Source of the DNA: Leptospira jelokensis
GTDB taxonomy: Bacteria > Spirochaetota > Leptospiria > Leptospirales > Leptospiraceae
Reading direction: 5' to 3'
NCBI RefSeq assembly: GCF_004769635.1
Contig: NZ_RQGH01000030.1
Span: forward strand, 1-14,510
Length of the DNA: 14,510 bases
Shown here: one piece after another, positions 6,985-14,510 of the stretch
How positions within the stretch are numbered: the first letter of the stretch is position 1
Layout: every line of letters begins with the position of its first letter
Notes under the pieces: generated by a model
Seen by the model: only the letters and a program-made list of their open reading frames with translations
Told to the model about the DNA's origin: nothing
The model's database searches: none
Translations under genes and position numbers: made by a program

Positions 6985-8934
6985 ATGAAACGAAATTTCA
7001 TTCTGATTTTTGATATCATCTACTTTTTAGGATTTCTCACCCTTTTCTTTGGAGATACAAATCAAAAATTTTTCCGCAATGATGCGATTGGCTTCGGCAT
7101 CCTATTTTTTTTAATTTATTACTTTTTAACATTCAAATCGAAGAAACATACATTATATTCATACTTCCATTTACTGTTTGTTATCCTTTTATCCAATTAT
7201 GTTTTCTTTAAATTGGCCGAATATGATCCCATCCAATTGCTTCCAGAAAAATTAGCGATAAAATTGATGATGGTATTTTGGAATGTGTTTATTCTCCACC
7301 AACACATGTACGTTTCCGAAATGGATTTCCGAAAATTTGGTAGCATATTTGCGATCGTTCCATGTTTTGTCTTTTCTAATTTTATTACCTTTCCTGTGAT
7401 ACCAATAGGAATTGCAATAGGATTATGCTTTCGGAATCATTCGTTTAAAAATATTAACTTAACTATCCAATGGATAGTATTCTTTGGCTTTCTAATTTTT
7501 TGGTTCTTTAGGGATTGGACCGATGATTTTGCATTAAATCGAGTGATTTTGTTAGCTGAGGTATCGATTTTATATTTACTTTTGAAAAGTTCGGATCGGA
7601 GTTTAAAATATAGATTAATCGATAGTGTTCTAATTATTTTTTTTCTCAATGCTTTAATTTTGATTTCAAAAATGTTTTTAGACGTTGAATTTAAGGTGGA
7701 TAGCTACAAAGAAGATTTGTATTTAATTCCAGTCAGTTTAATAGGTTCAAACGCATTTCTTATTCTCGTTTTGACCGTAATGTCTTTTAGAGGAAAAAAT
7801 AAAATTAAGAATGCCTTTTATTTAATGGTTTTACTCTTTGCTGCATTGCTATTATTGCTCTCTGTTTCAAGAATTTCTATCCTTTCCGTTTGCATTTTCG
7901 TAATCTATTATATTTGGAGCCAAAGAAAATCAAAGGTAACTAGAGTTTTGTATGCGATATTGGCCATCCTTCTGGGAATTTTCATTCTCTATCTTGGATA
8001 CAATGAAAAATCCATTATGAGCTTTGGGACTTTGGGAATTCGATTTTCGATTTGGAAATTACATATTCTCGCGACATTGAAGAATGCAGTTTTAACTGGA
8101 TTTGGGTTTCATTCGGAACGTATCATTCCATTTGTAAGTTTAAGTGAATTGCCAATTTCTGATTTTGCCTTGGTAAAGGATTATATCATTCATTTTAATA
8201 CCTATCCACTTGCACACAATTTATATTTTCAGATTCTTAGCTCAACTGGAACTTTGGGTTTGTTGATGTTTTTTATTTGGTTTCTTTTGGCCACTGTTCA
8301 ATATTTGAGAAATTATCATCGATTCAATCAAAGGGCTCATATGGTGTATCTAGTTCTTTTGATTTGGTTGGTTCATGAATCATTGGATTTTAGCAGTTTG
8401 GAGATTGCCAATTTTTTTATTTTATGTTTACTTTTTGGGGACTTAGCATCTTCGGGAATCGAAGAGAAAAGTGAAGATCGAAATTTTAAAGGTGTATTTG
8501 TGTCATCTTTTGTGGTTTTATTTTTTCTTACGTTATTTCTCTTTTCCTTAAGATTTAGTTATATTGAACAATTATCTTTTAAGTATCATAAAAATATTCA
8601 ATTGTCTACATTTTACGAATTTAGACCTGCTTCTGAATCTGCAGCTCAATCTATTCATGATAAAGTGAATCTGAATGTTGGCGATTATGAGATTCGTTTC
8701 TTTGGTGAAAGATATTTTTTTTTAAAACATGCATTGTCATATCGTTCTCAGTATGAATCAAATCAATTAAACCAATGTTTCCAGTATATCTCAAGAAAGG
8801 AATTGTGTTACGCAAATCTTTTAAGTTATATAGATCGGCTTGATGATCAAAACAAAGGACATTATAAATTGGCCATACAGGCATTGTTGGCTTCAACCGA
8901 TCCATTCGGCATATACTCAAAGGATTTTTTATGA
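6985..8934 (+). CDS. O-antigen ligase/polymerase-like membrane protein
   Basis: Large inner-membrane protein (649 residues, about a dozen hydrophobic segments) resembling the Wzy_C/O-antigen ligase family, which acts on undecaprenyl-diphosphate-linked glycans in the periplasm. Support: a hydrophobic segment ending in SVSRIS with Arg296, a GFGFHSE turn, then the loop motif AHNLYFQILSSTGTLGLLMFF with His411. The Arg and His lie about 115 residues apart, similar to the essential Arg/His pair of WaaL ligases. After the last membrane segment comes a hydrophilic C-terminal tail of roughly 110 residues with no motif I recognise. The start is ATG 6985, one base past the previous stop; an earlier in-frame ATG at 6910 lies inside the upstream gene and is rejected. 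I cannot tell polymerase from ligase by sequence alone. Confidence 0.8.
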   Translation: MKRNFILIFDIIYFLGFLTLFFGDTNQKFFRNDAIGFGILFFLIYYFLTFKSKKHTLYSYFHLLFVILLSNYVFFKLAEYDPIQLLPEKLAIKLMMVFWNVFILHQHMYVSEMDFRKFGSIFAIVPCFVFSNFITFPVIPIGIAIGLCFRNHSFKNINLTIQWIVFFGFLIFWFFRDWTDDFALNRVILLAEVSILYLLLKSSDRSLKYRLIDSVLIIFFLNALILISKMFLDVEFKVDSYKEDLYLIPVSLIGSNAFLILVLTVMSFRGKNKIKNAFYLMVLLFAALLLLLSVSRISILSVCIFVIYYIWSQRKSKVTRVLYAILAILLGIFILYLGYNEKSIMSFGTLGIRFSIWKLHILATLKNAVLTGFGFHSERIIPFVSLSELPISDFALVKDYIIHFNTYPLAHNLYFQILSSTGTLGLLMFFIWFLLATVQYLRNYHRFNQRAHMVYLVLLIWLVHESLDFSSLEIANFFILCLLFGDLASSGIEEKSEDRNFKGVFVSSFVVLFFLTLFLFSLRFSYIEQLSFKYHKNIQLSTFYEFRPASESAAQSIHDKVNLNVGDYEIRFFGERYFFLKHALSYRSQYESNQLNQCFQYISRKELCYANLLSYIDRLDDQNKGHYKLAIQALLASTDPFGIYSKDFL

Positions 8935-10070
8935 AGAAAAGATTTGTTAGTTTCGTCATTCCATGTTTGAACGAAGAGAAAACTTTACCGTTTGTTTTGG
9001 AAAAATTGGTAAAAGTGAAAACTGACCTAAAGAAAGATTTTGAAGTCGAAATTGTAGTATCTGATAATGGCAGTACAGATTTATCAAAAGTCGTTGCAAA
9101 GAAATATGGGGTAAGAGTCGTAGATGCGATTGAAAAAGGTTATGGAGCTGCCCTTGACTTTGGAATTCGTAGTGCAAAAGGGGAAATCATTGTTTTTGCT
9201 GATGCTGACGATACTTATGATTTTTTGGAATCACCACGTCTTATACGGGAATTGGTTAATCGTGAATGCGAAATGGTGATTGGTTCCAGAATGGATGGAA
9301 CAATCCATAAAGGTGCGATGCCCTTTTTACACAGATACCTTGGAACCCCAGTGATCAATTGGATTATTAATTTATTATATGCTAAAAAAAGTAAGATTAG
9401 AGATTCAAATTCAGGTTTTCGCTGCTTTTTGAAAGAAAGTTATTTGAAGTGGAATATAAAGAGTAAGGGGATGGAATTTGCCTCTGAGTTGTTGATTAAA
9501 GCGCTTGTGAATGATTCAAGTTTGTATCATGTTCCAGTTTCTTTATATCCGGATAAGGCCGGTAGGATTCCGCATTTAAAGACTTGGAGAGATGGAATGA
9601 GGCATCTCCTGCGTATTTTATTTTACGGTCCACATTTATTTGAAAGAACGGGCTCAGTTTTACTTATATTTTTTTGGATCCAATTGTTATTGGGTTTGGG
9701 TTTTGGTAAGGTAATTAATGTGTTTGGAATGAATTTATATGGCATTCATTCTATGATTATATTTTCCTTTTTTTCGATTTTGGGTTTGAGTTTGTGGGGC
9801 ACAGGTTTACTCATTGCAACGAAACAGTCTAAAATTAGTCGGGTGTATTCTTCCATTCTGTCTTTAGAGGAAGATAAGTTGTTCTTTGTATTGATCTCTG
9901 GTTTAATTGTGATTTTATTTGCTGTTGTTTGGATTTTTTTGCAATGGCGAAAGTTTTCATACCAATTTATCAATTTGGAAAGGGAATTTTTAGTTGCATC
10001 CACTTTGAGTTTAACATTACTTATTTTTGCTCTCCAAGCAGTTACTTCTCACATTATAAAAAGAGATTAA
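8931..10070 (+). CDS. Polyprenyl-phosphate glycosyltransferase-like GT2 protein with membrane tail
   Basis: DPM1-like GT2 domain followed by four predicted membrane helices, an architecture close to GtrB/ArnC enzymes that make undecaprenyl-phosphate-sugar. Residues 1-235 carry FVIPCLNEEKTLP (8-20), DN at 45-46 (VSDNGSTDL), EKGYGAALDFGI (68-79), metal-binding DADD at 91-94, GSRMDG, and DSNSGFRCF, with GMEFASELLIKAL and PVSLYPDKAGRIPHLKTWRDG downstream. Hydrophobic segments lie at about 242-262, 272-297, 317-338 and 354-374. The ATG overlaps the previous stop as ATGA, and AGGA at 8921-8924 lies 6 bases upstream, so the start is firm. It stands directly before two GT-C-like genes, which would be expected to use the lipid-linked sugar it makes. 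Substrate sugar is unknown. Confidence 0.91.
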   Translation: MKKRFVSFVIPCLNEEKTLPFVLEKLVKVKTDLKKDFEVEIVVSDNGSTDLSKVVAKKYGVRVVDAIEKGYGAALDFGIRSAKGEIIVFADADDTYDFLESPRLIRELVNRECEMVIGSRMDGTIHKGAMPFLHRYLGTPVINWIINLLYAKKSKIRDSNSGFRCFLKESYLKWNIKSKGMEFASELLIKALVNDSSLYHVPVSLYPDKAGRIPHLKTWRDGMRHLLRILFYGPHLFERTGSVLLIFFWIQLLLGLGFGKVINVFGMNLYGIHSMIIFSFFSILGLSLWGTGLLIATKQSKISRVYSSILSLEEDKLFFVLISGLIVILFAVVWIFLQWRKFSYQFINLEREFLVASTLSLTLLIFALQAVTSHIIKRD

Positions 10071-10076
10071 ATTGGA

Positions 10077-11609
10077 ATGAGTTTTTCCAAACGTTTTAGT
10101 ATTTATTTACTCATAGTTTTTTTGCCTTTTTTTTATCGTTACCAGTGGAATCATAATTCGATTTTCATATCAAGTGACCCTGAAATAAAATACTATCAGG
10201 TAATTCATTCTTTGGAAGGGGGCTCTCCTTCGGAATGTTACTTTCCTGCGGAGAAACTTGGATTTAATTTATCGTTTATTCCTTTTGGTTATCCTTGGGC
10301 ATTTAATTTAAAATCTGGAAATTGTGTATTCCAATACCCAGTTTTGTTTACTTGGATTCAAAAGGGAATCGTTTGGTTCACCTCGATCCAAGTCATTACC
10401 TATATACCGATATTATTTTTTCTTTTTAATTTTGTTCTTCTCGATCGCATTTTTACAAAACATAAATTGAATGATACAATGATACTCTTTGCTGTGATCA
10501 TTGTGCAATGTTTTACTCCAATTTTTTTATCATCTTTGGATTATTCCGAATTAACTCTAACTAATTTTTTTCTACTCTTAGTCATTTATTTGTTTCATAA
10601 TACCGACACTAAATTTCCAAAACTGAGTGATTGTACATTATCCTTAGCAATTGTCTTAAACTTCCAATTACGACCAGAATCGACAATTGCACTTGTCATC
10701 TATTTTAGTCTTTACCTACTTTTACATGAAAATCGAAATCAATTTATACGAAGGATGATTCCTATCGCTCTATATGCCATAGTTTTTCAGGGAATCTTTT
10801 GTATATACAATTATGATATTTATGGTCACATATTGGGAATGCGGGGCTTAAATACGATGAACGATATGAGTTCTGCAGACCTACAAAAAGATTTATTTGG
10901 CGGATTCATTGCCGATCTTTGGGGAAACGAATTTAAAATTGGAATTTTTAAAGGTTATCCCATTCTCTTCCTTACCATACTGTGCATTTTTTTTGAACGA
11001 AACAAAACGAGACTGTTGTATTTATTATCAGGAATTTTGTTTTTTTTGTTTTTGCCTTTTATATCTCCATACCGGGCTGGGGTAGATATATTTGGAATGA
11101 GGTATTTTGAGAGTGGTGTTTACCTGGCCATGATTGGATTTTTTTTAACGGTCACCAATCATAAAAAGATACGATACTTTCTTATTCTTTCGTTATTTTT
11201 GCTTTACTTTAGTTATAAATCGGATGGAAGAGCAATCAAACAATGGTCCTCATCTGCAAAAATGTACCAGCAAGTCATGGGAGAGTTTGATGCATTAAGA
11301 CCAGATTTGATTGTGCACCGTGGACTTTCGCTTTCCTACCTTATTGGACAAAGTTATATCCAATATCCCCAGATAGCCATTTATTCCAATTCAGATTGGG
11401 AAAAAGTGGAATCCATTGCCAGAAATCAAAAATGGAAAATCCTTTTTTTAGAGTGGGAAGGAAACCAGTTAGTTAGTAATGAATTTCCAAAGAAAATTTG
11501 GAAGGAAAAGTTTGATATTAATTTTAATTTGTCCCCCAAAGCGTATACAGTGGTATCGAATCATAGAATTGCTCACTTTAACGGTTATTTGTTGGAAGAA
11601 AAGAAGTGA
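10077..11609 (+). CDS. Putative GT-C membrane glycosyltransferase (LA_3751/LA_3752-like)
   Basis: Polytopic membrane protein of 510 residues with about 10 hydrophobic segments and a hydrophilic C-terminal region of about 100 residues. It starts with one membrane segment followed by a loop holding SSDPEIKYYQ, with Asp34 and Glu36. Acidic residues in the first external loop are the usual catalytic site of GT-C enzymes, which take sugars from polyprenyl phosphate. It resembles, from memory, a Leptospira family of putative glycosyltransferases named after LA_3751/LA_3752; a search is needed to confirm this. Later marks include FQLRPES, SPYRAGVDIFGMRYFESG and the tail RGLSLSYLIG. It begins 6 bases after the DPM-like gene and overlaps its own broken paralogue by 4 bases (GTGA). 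The product is probably a periplasmic sugar transferase, but acceptor and sugar are unknown. Confidence 0.75.
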   Translation: MSFSKRFSIYLLIVFLPFFYRYQWNHNSIFISSDPEIKYYQVIHSLEGGSPSECYFPAEKLGFNLSFIPFGYPWAFNLKSGNCVFQYPVLFTWIQKGIVWFTSIQVITYIPILFFLFNFVLLDRIFTKHKLNDTMILFAVIIVQCFTPIFLSSLDYSELTLTNFFLLLVIYLFHNTDTKFPKLSDCTLSLAIVLNFQLRPESTIALVIYFSLYLLLHENRNQFIRRMIPIALYAIVFQGIFCIYNYDIYGHILGMRGLNTMNDMSSADLQKDLFGGFIADLWGNEFKIGIFKGYPILFLTILCIFFERNKTRLLYLLSGILFFLFLPFISPYRAGVDIFGMRYFESGVYLAMIGFFLTVTNHKKIRYFLILSLFLLYFSYKSDGRAIKQWSSSAKMYQQVMGEFDALRPDLIVHRGLSLSYLIGQSYIQYPQIAIYSNSDWEKVESIARNQKWKILFLEWEGNQLVSNEFPKKIWKEKFDINFNLSPKAYTVVSNHRIAHFNGYLLEEKK

Positions 11610-12067
11610 ATCTAAACCAAAGAATTAAAGCAATTTTAGATCAATTTCTTTTGGAACCAAAGGTTTTAATTGTCCTTTCGTTATCTCTGATAGGGATTTT
11701 GGTTTTTAAACGGTACCAATGGGATCATGGAATTAGCCCACTTATACAATCTGATTCTCAAATCAAATTATACCAAGTCGTCGAATATAAAAATAATGGA
11801 TTAGGGTCTCATGAGTGTTTCAATGAAAGGAATATACATGATGAGAATTATCGTTTTTTCCCCTTTCGGTATCCTTGGGCTTTTTTTGTAAAAGATTCAA
11901 ATGGTAACATTAAGTGCTTTTTTCAATATCCTAGTTTTTTTCCTCATTCCCATCGGAGTGAGTTTCCTCATTTATTTTCTATTGGGACATCACAAGGAAT
12001 ATTTAAGTGCCGTCTTTACCGTTTCTTCCAAACACCAAACAAGTATCACAGTCGGATTTCCATATAA
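11606..12067 (+). pseudogene. N-terminal remnant of a tandem paralogue of the 10077-11609 gene
   Basis: Residues 1-112 (GTG start at 11606, GGAAG 7 bases upstream) align with the N-terminus of the preceding protein. Shared patterns are RYQW-H, SD..IK.YQV, EC, PF.YPWAF and C.FQYP..F. After FQYPSFF (codons ending near 11943) similarity stops, and the frame runs 40 more codons of low-hydrophobicity, histidine- and serine-rich sequence to a stop at 12065-12067. The usual family length is about 500 residues, so at least three quarters is missing. Asp50 of the first loop is kept, but the Glu of the intact copy is Gln (SDSQIK). The coding start still has a good ribosome-binding site, so a short, one-helix peptide could be made; I consider it non-functional. 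The frame becomes continuous with the next entry if one base is removed from the T run near 11938-11944. Confidence 0.75.
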
Positions 12068-12740
12068 AGATTTGCTAAAACTCTTCTGGCCAGCAATCAT
12101 CCTTACTACCATTTCCCTACTCATCGACTTTAAAAACGTTAGCGAAAAAATGATTTTCCTTATATTGACACTTACTGGAATCATTGGTGCAAGTTACACA
12201 GGTTACTTCTTCCAACATTATTTCCTAGCTTTAGTTCCACCTTTAGCAATTTTAGCGATTCCAAAAAAGCAAATCACTGTCTTTATTCCAATCATCATCA
12301 CTTCACTTCTACTTTATTCTTGGTCAAACATTTCCAATCGTTGGAAAAAAGATTTACTCTACATTCCTGACCATAGTAAAATCATTGCAGCTCAAATCAA
12401 AGGTCTTGGTGGAGGCCAATTATTCGTGGCAAGCGGAGTGCATGCAACGTATATTTATCTAAACCAATTGAGCCCTACTGCATATGTCCAACCTGTGAAT
12501 TATATAGATCCGTTCTTTTCGAAGAATTTTAGTGTCGATATTCAACGAGTTCTAAAAGAAATTGAAGCTGTTCCATTCATCCAGTGGTGCAATCCAATTC
12601 CATTGGAAAATGCCAAAGGAAATGAAAGCATAAACCAAGAATTTATTTCACCTTTGCAACTTATGGTAAAAGAGAAATACCAAAAACTGCAAACAGAGTT
12701 AGAAGAATGTAGTTTATACAAAAAAACTTATCTTAAATGA
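11901..12740 (+). pseudogene. C-terminal remnant of another GT-C-type membrane glycosyltransferase
   Basis: An open frame shifted by one base relative to the preceding remnant encodes 279 residues ending at TGA 12738-12740. From about 11945 it reads like the second half of a GT39-type protein: a membrane helix (LIPIGVSFLIYFLL), a Y..AV segment, two to three further helices, the typical HYFLALVPPLAILA helix, and then a soluble end with IIAAQIKGL and ATYIYLNQLSPTAYV. The N-terminal half with the catalytic acidic loop is absent, and the ATG at 11901 has no ribosome-binding site and lies in sequence belonging to the other gene. Base use also differs: in 12061-12180 plus 12241-12360 I count about 55 C and 24 G, whereas neighbouring + strand genes have more G than C. 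It does not obviously match the paralogue at 10077-11609 or the gene at 12765-14165. Confidence 0.7.
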
Positions 12741-12748
12741 TATTGTTA

Positions 12749-12763
12749 TCTCTATAATAGAGA
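12749..12763. terminator. Palindrome between convergent genes, possible weak terminator
   Basis: TCTCTAT-A-ATAGAGA is a perfect 7-base inverted repeat in the 24-base gap between the stops at 12740 (+) and 12765 (-). As RNA it would fold as TCTCT/AGAGA with a 5-base loop. On the + strand it is followed by CTTATTTT, a poor U-tract; on the - strand there is no U-tract. Its place between convergent genes suits a terminator, but the stem is AT-rich and weak. Confidence 0.35.
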
Positions 12764-12764
12764 C

Positions 12765-14165
12765 TTATTTTGCGGTCCATAACAAAAGCTTGAATCCAGC
12801 GATGGTTTCATCAGATTTTATTTGATAATAATTCGATTGTATTTCAAATTTTGTGTCAATCCACTCCTGATAAAATTCATTTGAGGAATTTAAATCTTGT
12901 GGTGGCTTAAAGTCATAATAGAAAATCTGAATTTGTTTTACACCTGATTGAAAAAGTTTCGATTCCAGCGCATGAAATTCTTTCAGATTATGCGTGATAT
13001 AATGAGGTTTCTTTAAAAAAGAGTCCGAGACTAAAAGAAGATCAAAGGTACTCAAATGAATCACGGGCGCATTTGCATGTTCCTCTAATTTTCCTTGGAA
13101 AATTTCATGGTATTTTTTTACGTAATCTATTGTTTTAAAATTGCGCCTAACATGAAAAACACCAAGCAGTAACTGTAAAAATAATAATCCAATCAATAAA
13201 TAGGACCAACTATTTTTCTGAGATGTTCCTAGGAATGAGATGAGAAATATACAAAATAAAATATAGGAAAATTCAGTAAACCGCATTCCCAAATATAAAC
13301 CACCCGAGGAATAGGGACTAAAAAGAACGATCAGAACAAAGGAAATCAAAGATGAGTAAAACAAAAATCTTTGGATTCGATTCCATTCGAATTTGAAAAG
13401 GGAAAGTAGAAGTAGAATGATGATTGGAAAACAATAGAAAACAAAGCCCACCCTATTTTCGTCACCAAAAAAATATTGCCAGATTAAACGAAGTCTGTGG
13501 CTAAAATCGATTCTAAAGAAATCATTGTATGAAACCCTGCTTCTGATTCCAAAAAATTCCTGGAATTCAATATAATTATATAAACCAAATAAAATGAATG
13601 AAAATCCAAATCCAAATAGGATAAAAAAATGTTTTTTGATAAATCCCATTATATTGGAACGATTGTTTAGAATTAAATAAACGTAAGGAATCCCAATATA
13701 AAACAAAGATTCTGATCGTAAAAAGATCGCAAATCCGCCCACAAAGCCCGAAAGAAAATATAGTACAAGTAACCCACTCAGTAACTTCCAGAACCAATTT
13801 TTTTCTTTGTGGAAGGATACGATAACCATCGTTAGTGCAATCAAATGAAGAAATGAGGTCCATCGTAATGTGACTGGATCGTATGGTAACACGAAAAGGG
13901 AAATCGCGTGGATAAGGTAAATTCCAATTGGTTTGATGTCCCATAAGTCGACATACGGAATTTGACCAAGTAGTATCCCTTTTCCCATAATAAAATATGT
14001 GATTTCATCCCAGTCGAGAACGGAAACATTGAAAGTGAAGGAACGAAAGTAGTATCCGAAGGAAAAGAGAGAAAGTAATAATGTGAAAAAGGTGAATAAA
14101 TTGGTTCTGTTAAAGTAAGATCTATTAAAATCTTTATTTGTTCGTATTGGGAATTTCATTTTCAT
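12765..14165 (-). CDS. GT-C membrane glycosyltransferase (GT39/GT83-like)
   Basis: Polytopic inner-membrane protein of 466 residues with about 10 hydrophobic segments, of the ArnT/PMT-like GT-C superfamily that transfers sugars from polyprenyl phosphate to periplasmic acceptors. After a first membrane helix (about residues 24-40), the first external loop carries WDE (Asp53-Glu54), the usual catalytic acidic position. It is followed by the common pattern G..LLGQIPYVDLWDIKPIGIYLIHA. A central hydrophobic core follows, and then a soluble C-terminal part with HLSTFDLLLVSDSFL and a GFKLLLW end. The ATG at 14165 is used; a second ATG is 6 bases further in, and neither has a strong Shine-Dalgarno. 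It is transcribed toward, and converges with, the pseudogene pair. Acceptor and sugar are unknown. Confidence 0.8.
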   Translation of the reverse strand: MKMKFPIRTNKDFNRSYFNRTNLFTFFTLLLSLFSFGYYFRSFTFNVSVLDWDEITYFIMGKGILLGQIPYVDLWDIKPIGIYLIHAISLFVLPYDPVTLRWTSFLHLIALTMVIVSFHKEKNWFWKLLSGLLVLYFLSGFVGGFAIFLRSESLFYIGIPYVYLILNNRSNIMGFIKKHFFILFGFGFSFILFGLYNYIEFQEFFGIRSRVSYNDFFRIDFSHRLRLIWQYFFGDENRVGFVFYCFPIIILLLLSLFKFEWNRIQRFLFYSSLISFVLIVLFSPYSSGGLYLGMRFTEFSYILFCIFLISFLGTSQKNSWSYLLIGLLFLQLLLGVFHVRRNFKTIDYVKKYHEIFQGKLEEHANAPVIHLSTFDLLLVSDSFLKKPHYITHNLKEFHALESKLFQSGVKQIQIFYYDFKPPQDLNSSNEFYQEWIDTKFEIQSNYYQIKSDETIAGFKLLLWTAK

Positions 14166-14224
14166 AATAAAAATAAATCTGGGGATTGGCGGAACAGATA
14201 ATCTACTCTTCTATTTAGTTGGAC

Positions 14225-14251
14225 TTTCAACATCATAAATGTTCGTTGAAA
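14225..14251. repeat. Inverted repeat between two - strand genes
   Basis: TTTCAAC (14225-14231) and GTTGAAA (14245-14251) are a perfect 7-base inverted repeat with a 13-base spacer, 8 bases past the stop of the partial - strand gene. An alternative inner pairing (AACAT/ATGTT) overlaps it. No T run follows on the - strand, so it is not a standard intrinsic terminator; a 7-base repeat can also arise by chance. Confidence 0.3.
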
Positions 14252-14258
14252 CCTGTAA

Positions 14259-14510
14259 CTATTTTTTTAATTCGAATATTTCCAATTCTGCTAACATTAG
14301 GATGGAGTAAGGAGTATTCCGATTCACACTCATTTTCAATTGATCGCTAGGGCAATTTTCAATTTGAAATGCCAAAGAATGTGATCTTAATGGATTATCA
14401 ATAAATTCCAATGGGTTTAACTTGGGAAATTGGAATTTGGTGATTGTCTCGCCACAACTAATATTGATTCCATACGGTAATTTTTCTATAAATGGACCTG
14501 CACTCATTTT
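14259..14510 (-). CDS. 3' end of an unidentified gene (partial)
   Basis: The last 83 codons of a - strand gene run in from beyond the window and stop at TAG (14259-14261). The frame is open to the last base; an ATG at 14507 is in frame, but nothing shows it is the start, and the frame continues upstream of it with a Lys codon. The visible part is hydrophilic and looks beta-rich (GINISCGETITKFQFP, HSLAFQIENCP), has two cysteines, and ends in LMLAELEIFELKK. I do not recognise the family. A soluble C-terminal domain of a membrane glycosyltransferase would fit the location, but this is a guess. The 93 bases between it and the next - strand gene hold the inverted repeat at 14225-14251 and no clear promoter, so the two may be co-transcribed. 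Confidence 0.55.
   Translation of the reverse strand, partial: KMSAGPFIEKLPYGINISCGETITKFQFPKLNPLEFIDNPLRSHSLAFQIENCPSDQLKMSVNRNTPYSILMLAELEIFELKK

Noticed and set aside
1..14510. CRISPR arrays, tRNA/rRNA genes, insertion sequences, toxin-antitoxin or defence genes
   Set aside because: I saw no spaced direct repeats, RNA gene signatures, transposase motifs or such gene families on either strand.

Overview
The window is an AT-rich stretch (mid-30s % GC by eye) of a Gram-negative surface-polysaccharide (O-antigen, rfb) locus. Gene content, low GC and the style of the multi-spanning putative glycosyltransferases suggest a spirochaete of the genus Leptospira. That is inference from family knowledge, not from a marker gene. 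There is no rRNA, tRNA, CRISPR array, insertion sequence or other mobile element.

Layout. (1) 1-962, + strand: 3' part of glf (UDP-galactopyranose mutase), which enters from outside the window. (2) 976-1734, - strand: a lone GT2 glycosyltransferase, convergent with glf and divergent from what follows. (3) 1922-6119, + strand: the full dTDP-L-rhamnose pathway in the order rfbC-rfbB-rfbA-rfbD, followed closely by a GT2 glycosyltransferase; this looks like one operon. (4) 6153-12067, + strand: a near-consensus sigma70-type promoter, then a tightly packed group of a polyprenyl-phosphate-type GT2, an O-antigen ligase/polymerase-like membrane protein, a second polyprenyl-phosphate-type GT2 with a membrane tail, and a large GT-C-like membrane protein. 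The group ends in a broken paralogue of that last gene. (5) 11901-12740: an out-of-frame C-terminal half of another membrane glycosyltransferase, abutting the broken paralogue. (6) 12765-14510, - strand: a GT39/GT83-like membrane glycosyltransferase and the 3' end of an unidentified gene.

How the genes fit together: glf supplies UDP-galactofuranose and rfbCBAD supplies dTDP-L-rhamnose for cytoplasmic GT2 enzymes. The two DPM-like GT2 proteins probably charge polyprenyl phosphate with a sugar, and the GT-C-like membrane proteins are the natural users of such lipid-linked donors on the periplasmic side. The ligase/polymerase-like protein would polymerise the glycan or join it to its lipid acceptor.

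Most notable is the locus at 11606-12740. The first ~112 codons are a diverged tandem copy of the N-terminus of the upstream gene. Similarity stops at a seven-T run near 11938-11944, the open frame moves by one base, and the base composition switches from G-rich to C-rich at the same point. This looks like a deletion or recombination scar joining two glycosyltransferase genes. I found no convincing novel system; most of the window is a well-formed but ordinary polysaccharide cluster.
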